From Meloidogyne chitwoodi (Eukaryota > Nematoda > Chromadorea > Rhabditida > Meloidogynidae), in NCBI GenBank assembly GCA_015183035.1, contig JACZZP010000006.1, positions 2,046,001 to 2,110,000 of the forward strand: DNA of 64,000 nt, read 5' to 3'. This document shows, piece after piece, positions 57,959 through 64,000 of the stretch. Below the pieces are notes generated by a model that had not been told where the DNA came from, ran no database searches, and saw only the letters and a list, made by a program, of their open reading frames with translations. Each line of letters starts with the position of its first letter. Position 1 is the stretch's first letter. The translations under genes and the position numbers were made by a program.

Positions 57959-60561
57959 ATGAGTTGCTCAGGTGGTTGGCCTGATCCAGAATGGACAGTG
58001 GGATTTGGAGGTTAATTTAATTTTTTATTATTTTTCTTTTTCTTTATTTTTTAGCATGGTTTAATAACTTTGTTTATAGCGGCATGGAAAAATTCACAAC
58101 TAAGGAGCTTGCTACAATAAAGTTTTATTTTTTTAAATTTGGTTTAAAAATATTTTAATTTCAAGATGTCCATATACTGAATATTTCATTTACTCGGTAA
58201 TTAAAAGCTTGCAAATTTCTTCCTTTGTAGGTAAAAAATTTTCTTTTACGTTTTTACTTTAAATTTATAGTTAAAAAATTTTTTTTTTAATTAAATTAAA
58301 CATAAATCCTCCAGTTGGATTCGAACCATCACCCACTAGAGTAGCCAACTTAGCTCCGAACCACTACACCACTAAGCAACTTATCGAAATTTTATTTTAT
58401 TCATTTAAACAGTGATATTATATTATTATTTCTGGGCATTCTTTTTTTGAAAATAAAAGCCAGGGACTTCTATAATAACCTTTTTTATATTTTAAAAAAT
58501 ATATTAAAATAAAACTAATAATTAGGGTCTCCAAAAATATTGAAATCAATATTTTTTTTGCGAATTAATGGAAGCATGAAATGCACGAAAAACACATTTT
58601 TAGCATAGTTTGAAGCTTCTAGGATGGTTTTTGATTTCAATATTTTCAATATTTGTCAATATTTCACTATTTTGTCAATATTTCATCAATATTTTGGACT
58701 TTTTGTCAAAAATTCGCTTTTTCTTTCTATTTTTTTATTTTTTCAACGCTATTTAACTATTTTTTACATTTTTAGAGAACTAAAATTTAAAAATCAGCAT
58801 AAAAAAGAATGGCCCCAACTAAATCAAAAATATCCTGGTTTCGTGAATGGATTAATCGAATAGATGGAAAGAACGTTTATTCAACAAGGGACTATCTTAC
58901 CCCCAGATTTTGGATTCTGAGCACATAATCTTGGGAAAATCTGTTTCAATAAAATTCTAGGAAATCATATCCTGGGTACTCGCAGATTCTGAACAAGCAC
59001 CTCGGAATCTGCGGAAAACTTTATCAGAATCTGTGGGAATAAAATTCTGGGGAAAATCCACATACTTATTGTTTTTTCCACAGAGCCAAAGAATTTCTGT
59101 TTGTTATTTTCTGTGGTTCTGTGTATTTTCTACTATTAGAAAATGTCACCAAGGACAAAATATGACAAATTGTCACTAATGAAAGATGTGACAAAATGTC
59201 ACCAAGGATAAAATATGACAAAGTGTCAAAAATTTTGTCAATATTTGTCAATATTTCACTGATTTTTCAATATTTCTATCAATATTTTGAGATTTTTTCA
59301 TCAATATTTATTTAAATTTTTTCAATATTTTGCCACTTTTTCGTCAATATTTTTGGAGACCCTACTAATAATTATAAAATTTAGGATATTTTGTGAGACC
59401 AATTTATAGCAATTATTTGTATAAAAAGTTGAAACCTAAAGATTACACTAATAATACAGATAAAATAATAATTGCCGCTTGCAGACGTTTACAAGTTTGT
59501 TTGTTTTTTTTAAATTTATTTATTAATTATTTTATATTATTTAATTAACTTTTTTCTAATCAAAACCCAAAATCTGTTTAATTTTTATTTTGACTCAATT
59601 GTCCCCTTTTTCTAATTTTCCTCTTTTAAAAGGGTCATTAGAGTCTCACATTTATTTTTATTTTAAATTTTTCAGGGAAGGATTTTAATTGGTGGGATAA
59701 TTTCTTCGCCCCTTTTAATGGCCGTTTCACTCTTTTATAATGATTATACAAAAGAAAAGCTTATAAACAGGTTATTTTCGACTTAATTTTCTTTATTAAA
59801 TTAAAAAAAAAATTTTTTTTCAGATGTTATGAAATTCGAACCGATAAAGACATTTTAGCATATGTTAGTATTTATTAATTTAAATTAAATATTTTTTTAA
59901 ATTTAATTTAGGATAGAATGACACTTGTGTTTGGAGGTATAGGCTGGCATTGGAAGAGATTTCAGGGAGGTAATAAAATTATTTATTTATTTGAATGGGC
60001 AGGATTAATTTTAAAATAATTATTTTTGTTTAAAATAATTTTTGGATACTGTATTTAATTTAAAAAAATAAAAAAAATTTTTTTAATTAAAAAATTTTTT
60101 GTCCGCAAAAAAAAATGTCCGCAAAAATATGTCCGCAAAAAAGAACCTAGTCTAGTTTTAAGAAAAAATATTTACTAAATAAATAAATAAAAATCTTTGT
60201 TTATTTATTTTAATTTTTTTAAACACAAAAGACAGTATTACAGAAAATAAACTTGCGGATTAAAAAAAAACTTTTGCGGACAAAAATAAATTTTATATTT
60301 TTTTAAAAATATTTTTTTCTTTTTTTAGCGGTCGATGGAATAAATTTTGCTTTAATCTACTTTTTATTTCATTTAAAAATTTCAAAAAAATATTTAAATC
60401 CAATGAGTCCAGATATTCACGAAATATTTGGCAATGAAAAATATAAAAGTGTAGAAGATGCTGAATTTGATAGTGAAGAATTATTTAAATTTATTAAGAA
60501 AAAGTTAGAAAGTATTAATAATAAAAATAAAGAAGAAAAAGAAAATAGTAATAGTGAATAA
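57959..60561 (+). CDS. Unrecognised small membrane protein
   Basis: I do not recognise this gene. Spliced exons give about 235 residues: MSCSGGWPDPEWTVGFG, then AWFNNFVYSGMEKFTTKELA, CPYTEYFIYSVIKSLQISSF, YFVRPIYSNYLYKKLKPKD, a hydrophobic segment GRILIGGIISSPLLMAVSLF, CYEIRTDKDILAY, DRMTLVFGGIGWHWKRFQG and a last exon with GINFALIYFLFHLKISKKYL. It ends in a charged tail EEKENSNSE, TAA at 60559-60561. Two or three segments could span a membrane and there is no clear signal peptide; an organelle membrane protein is possible. Intron boundaries are clean and the frame stays open across seven introns, so it is a real gene. It follows UBE3B by 213 bp on the same strand. The long intron 58245-59384 contains a transposon and a tRNA-like repeat. 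Confidence 0.75.
58312..58380 (-). repeat. Degenerate tRNA-like sequence
   Basis: The minus strand reads TTAGTGGTGTAGTGGTTCGG and GGTTCGAATCCAACTGG, close to the copy at 57541. The T stem has 4 of 5 pairs; the acceptor arms do not pair. Confidence 0.55.
58524..59363. mobile_element. 840-bp non-autonomous transposon with 10-bp target duplication
   Basis: The termini are perfect 20-base inverted repeats, AGGGTCTCCAAAAATATTGA. The element is flanked on both sides by ACTAATAATT (58514-58523 and 59364-59373), a perfect 10-bp target-site duplication. The interior is mostly TTGTCAATATTTC-like simple sequence, CAGAATCTG/CAGATTCTG words and AATGTCACCAAGGA repeats, with no transposase. A 9-10-bp duplication suggests a Mutator-like (MULE) mobiliser. 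It inserted 21 bases from the acceptor of an intron of the 57959 gene. Confidence 0.9.
60101..60283. repeat. GTCCGCAA inverted-repeat element
   Basis: Three GTCCGCAAAA copies at left face TTGCGGAT and TTTTGCGGACAAAA at right. It lies in the last intron of the 57959 gene. Confidence 0.65.
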
Positions 60562-60616
60562 TTTTGATTTTTTTGTTGAATTTGTTTTTAGCTTTTTTAT
60601 GAATAAATTTAAAACT

Positions 60617-60740
60617 TTATCAGACTCAAATGGTCAAAAATAATCAGACTCAAATGACCAAAAATATTCCCATACTCTAACGGTCAAAAAAATTTCCTAG
60701 ACTCAAATGGTCAAAAAATATTCCCAGACTCTAATGGTCA
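60617..60740. repeat. CAGACTCAAATGGTCAAAAA array, part 1
   Basis: About five units of 27-29 bases (CAGACTCAAATGGTCAAAAA plus TATTCC) run from the end of the 57959 gene into the 3' end of PIH1D1. Confidence 0.75.
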
Positions 60741-60750
60741 AAAAATTAAT

Positions 60751-62442
60751 TTATTCAAAATCAACTTTGCATTCAATAAATATTGTAGATGAGTTAGGGT
60801 TAAATTCACAGTTGGTAGTTTCGTCTATTATAATCCGAAAAGGTAGAAAAAAATCGGCAACTGTACTAGAAGAATCAAGTAAAACAACAATTCTGTCATC
60901 ATTCATTTTTAATGTAATTCTAAAAATTAAAAAAAAATTTTTGCAAGACTCAAAAAGTCAAAAATTTCAGACTCAAATGTCAAAAAATATTTTTCAGACT
61001 CAACTGGTCGAAAATATTTTCCAGACTCAAATGGTCTAAAATATTTTCTAGACTCAAAAGGTCTGGAATGTTTTCTCAAATTGTCAAAAAATATTTTCTA
61101 GACTCAAATGGTCGAAAATTTCTCTTTAAAAATACTAAAATACAAACCTTTCCCTGTCATGTACAAGCAGTCCATCTTTATCTTTTACTTTAATTTTAAT
61201 TTCCATAATTTCACCATCTAAAATTTGTACTTTAAAATTTCTAGGTTTAATTTGTTTAGTTTCTTCAATATCATCAATATCAAATAATAAATTATTTTCT
61301 TCTTTAATTAATATTTTTTTATTTTTATTTGAATTATCAATAATTGAATTTAACGGTCTTTTATTAATTTGACAAATATTTAATTCTCCAATATATTTTT
61401 TATTTTTTAAAATTATTTGTTTGGACAGATCTATGTGTATTGAATAATTTTCCTTTAAAAAATAAAAAAATTATTTTTTTATTTGTCCGCAAAAAAATAA
61501 AATTGTCCGCAAAAATAGAAAATTGTCCGCATATTTTTATTTTGAAAAAAACCTCGGAATTTTGAAAATTTTTTTAAAAAATATTTGAATCTGTCAAATA
61601 ATGAAATGCAAAACGTAAAAAATCTTTTTTCCATTCCTCCCATTTTGTCCAAAAAAATTTTTTTCAATTAAAAAAATTTAAAAAACCTTAATTTTTTCAC
61701 AAATCACTGCAAGAGTTATTTGCCTAAAAAATTCAGATTGGTCAATGCATTTATCATAAAATTCTGAATTTACTATTACATCAACCTTAATAATTAATTT
61801 TAAAATAATTTTAAAATTAAAAAAAAACCTTTGAAGAAAATATTCCATTATGATCCTCTACTTTTTCCAATTCTCCAACAGATAAAGGTATTTTAAAAGA
61901 ATTTTTATCATTTTCTAACATTTTGGCAATTAATTCTTCATCTTTCCATAATTCTTTTGGAGGAAAAGGCATTTCTATACAATGGGCCAAATTTATAAAA
62001 AATTTGTCTGATGGAGGTTTTTCTATTATTATTGATGTTGAAGGATATTTAGTCTGTGAAATTTATTTTTTTATTAAAAATTAAATAATTGAAAAGTCTA
62101 AAGGTATAGGATTCCTCACGTTTAGAAAATATTTAATATTTTAGTTTTTGTCGTTTTTTATGAATAATTAAAATAATTGGACAAAATGTCCAATAACAAA
62201 AATGTCCGTAAATATAATTAATCCGCAAAAATATAACGAAACTAAAACATTTGCAAGTCAGAAATATTAAATGAATTAAGTAACACAGACATTACTCTCC
62301 CCCTATATTTAATTTAAAAAATAAATAAAAAAACCTCTCTAAATTTAACACAAATTCCAGGTGTTGGATGTATTGTCCATGTTTCATCATTCCTTTCTTC
62401 CTCTTTTTTACCAACAATTTTTAATTGATCTTTACTCAACAT
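60751..62442 (-). CDS. pih1d1: PIH1 domain-containing protein 1 (PIH1D1/NOP17-like)
   Basis: PIH1D1 is the adaptor of the R2TP co-chaperone complex (RUVBL1/2, RPAP3), recruiting clients such as snoRNP and PIKK complexes to HSP90. The start is MLSKDQLKIVGKKEEE at 62442 and the stop 60753-60751. The PIH domain shows TWTIHPTPGICVKFRE, DKFFINLAHCIEMPFPP, DKNSFKIPLSVGELEKVED, GIFSSKVDVIVNSEFYDKC and FFRQITLAVICEKIKV. The C-terminal part (NYSIHIDLSKQIILKNKKYI, FKVQILDGEIMEIKIKVKD, VVLLDSSSTVADFFLPFRI) has the pattern of the CS-like domain. An acceptor-like TTTAG is two bases before the ATG. YIPF5 ends only 177 bp upstream on the same strand, an operon-like spacing. The last exon is bracketed by the CAGACTC minisatellite. 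Confidence 0.88.
60943..61121. repeat. CAGACTCAAATGGTCAAAAA array, part 2
   Basis: About seven diverged units (CAGACTCAACTGGTCGAAAA, TAGACTCAAAAGGTCTGG) fill the last intron of PIH1D1. The same unit occurs downstream of its last exon. Confidence 0.75.
61483..61533. repeat. Three direct GTCCGCAA copies in PIH1D1 intron
   Basis: TTGTCCGCAAAAA occurs three times within about 50 bases in an intron of PIH1D1. Confidence 0.65.
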
Positions 62443-62619
62443 TTCTAAAGAAAAATTGCTTAAAATTAATTAAATAAAAATATTTCAAAATGGTAAATAA
62501 CATAAAATTGGACATTTTGTCAACTTCAAAAAAATCCGTCATTTTTATTATTAAACAATTTTAACACAATTTAAATAAAAATAAATAAATTTTAGAATCA
62601 AAAAATTTTTTTTTCTTTC
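62443..62619 (-). other. Short YIPF5-PIH1D1 intercistronic gap
   Basis: A gap of 177 bases separates the YIPF5 stop from the PIH1D1 start, with TTTCTTTAG immediately before the PIH1D1 ATG. This fits an SL2-type operon arrangement, by inference from spacing. Confidence 0.4.

Positions 62620-64000
<1,381 letters not shown>

Overview
This is a very AT-rich eukaryotic window from a nematode. Every recognisable protein is an animal-type protein, broken into short exons by introns of about 40-60 bases ending TTTTAG/TTTTCAG. Many start codons sit a few to about 40 bases behind a splice-acceptor-like TTTTAG/TTTCAG, as expected for spliced-leader trans-splicing. The base composition and intron style most resemble a tylenchid such as Meloidogyne; that placement is inference, since no marker gene is present.

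Layout. 1-15 kb: an F-box-like gene (+), AMP deaminase (-), the mitochondrial 2-oxoglutarate dehydrogenase E2 subunit DLST (-), a gene-poor gap with a GC-elevated decayed block, and a second F-box-like gene (+). 15-22 kb: the RNA helicase DHX34 (-) 136 bp downstream of a PSMD3/RPN3-like proteasome gene (-), an operon-like spacing; the RPN3 gene lacks its usual N-terminal half. 22.8-46.4 kb: four consecutive minus-strand paralogs of an unrecognised family. Each has a signal peptide, a long Lys/Glu coiled-coil exon, a short helical exon, an exon with a variable Ser/Pro/Asp tract, and a short C-terminal exon. Exon order, intron phases and small motifs are conserved, so they form one tandem family (called CCS1 to CCS4 here). 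Their introns and spacers are full of satellites, foldback elements and palindromes. 47-64 kb: a SUV39H-type H3K9 methyltransferase (-), divergent from the HECT E3 ligase UBE3B (+) whose introns host tRNA-His, tRNA-Leu and a decayed Merlin-like transposon; an unrecognised membrane protein gene (+) with an 840-bp transposon carrying a 10-bp target duplication in one intron; then PIH1D1 (-) and YIPF5 (-, cut by the window end), again closely spaced.

The housekeeping genes do unrelated jobs (purine salvage, TCA cycle, nonsense-mediated decay, proteasome, heterochromatin, ubiquitin ligation, R2TP/snoRNP assembly, ER-Golgi traffic). The distinctive content is the CCS array: lineage-specific, apparently secreted, structurally modular proteins that vary by low-complexity expansion and by satellite insertion in the same intron of two neighbours. 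An effector-like or structural secreted role is inference only. CCS4 appears to carry a one-base frameshift in its last exon.
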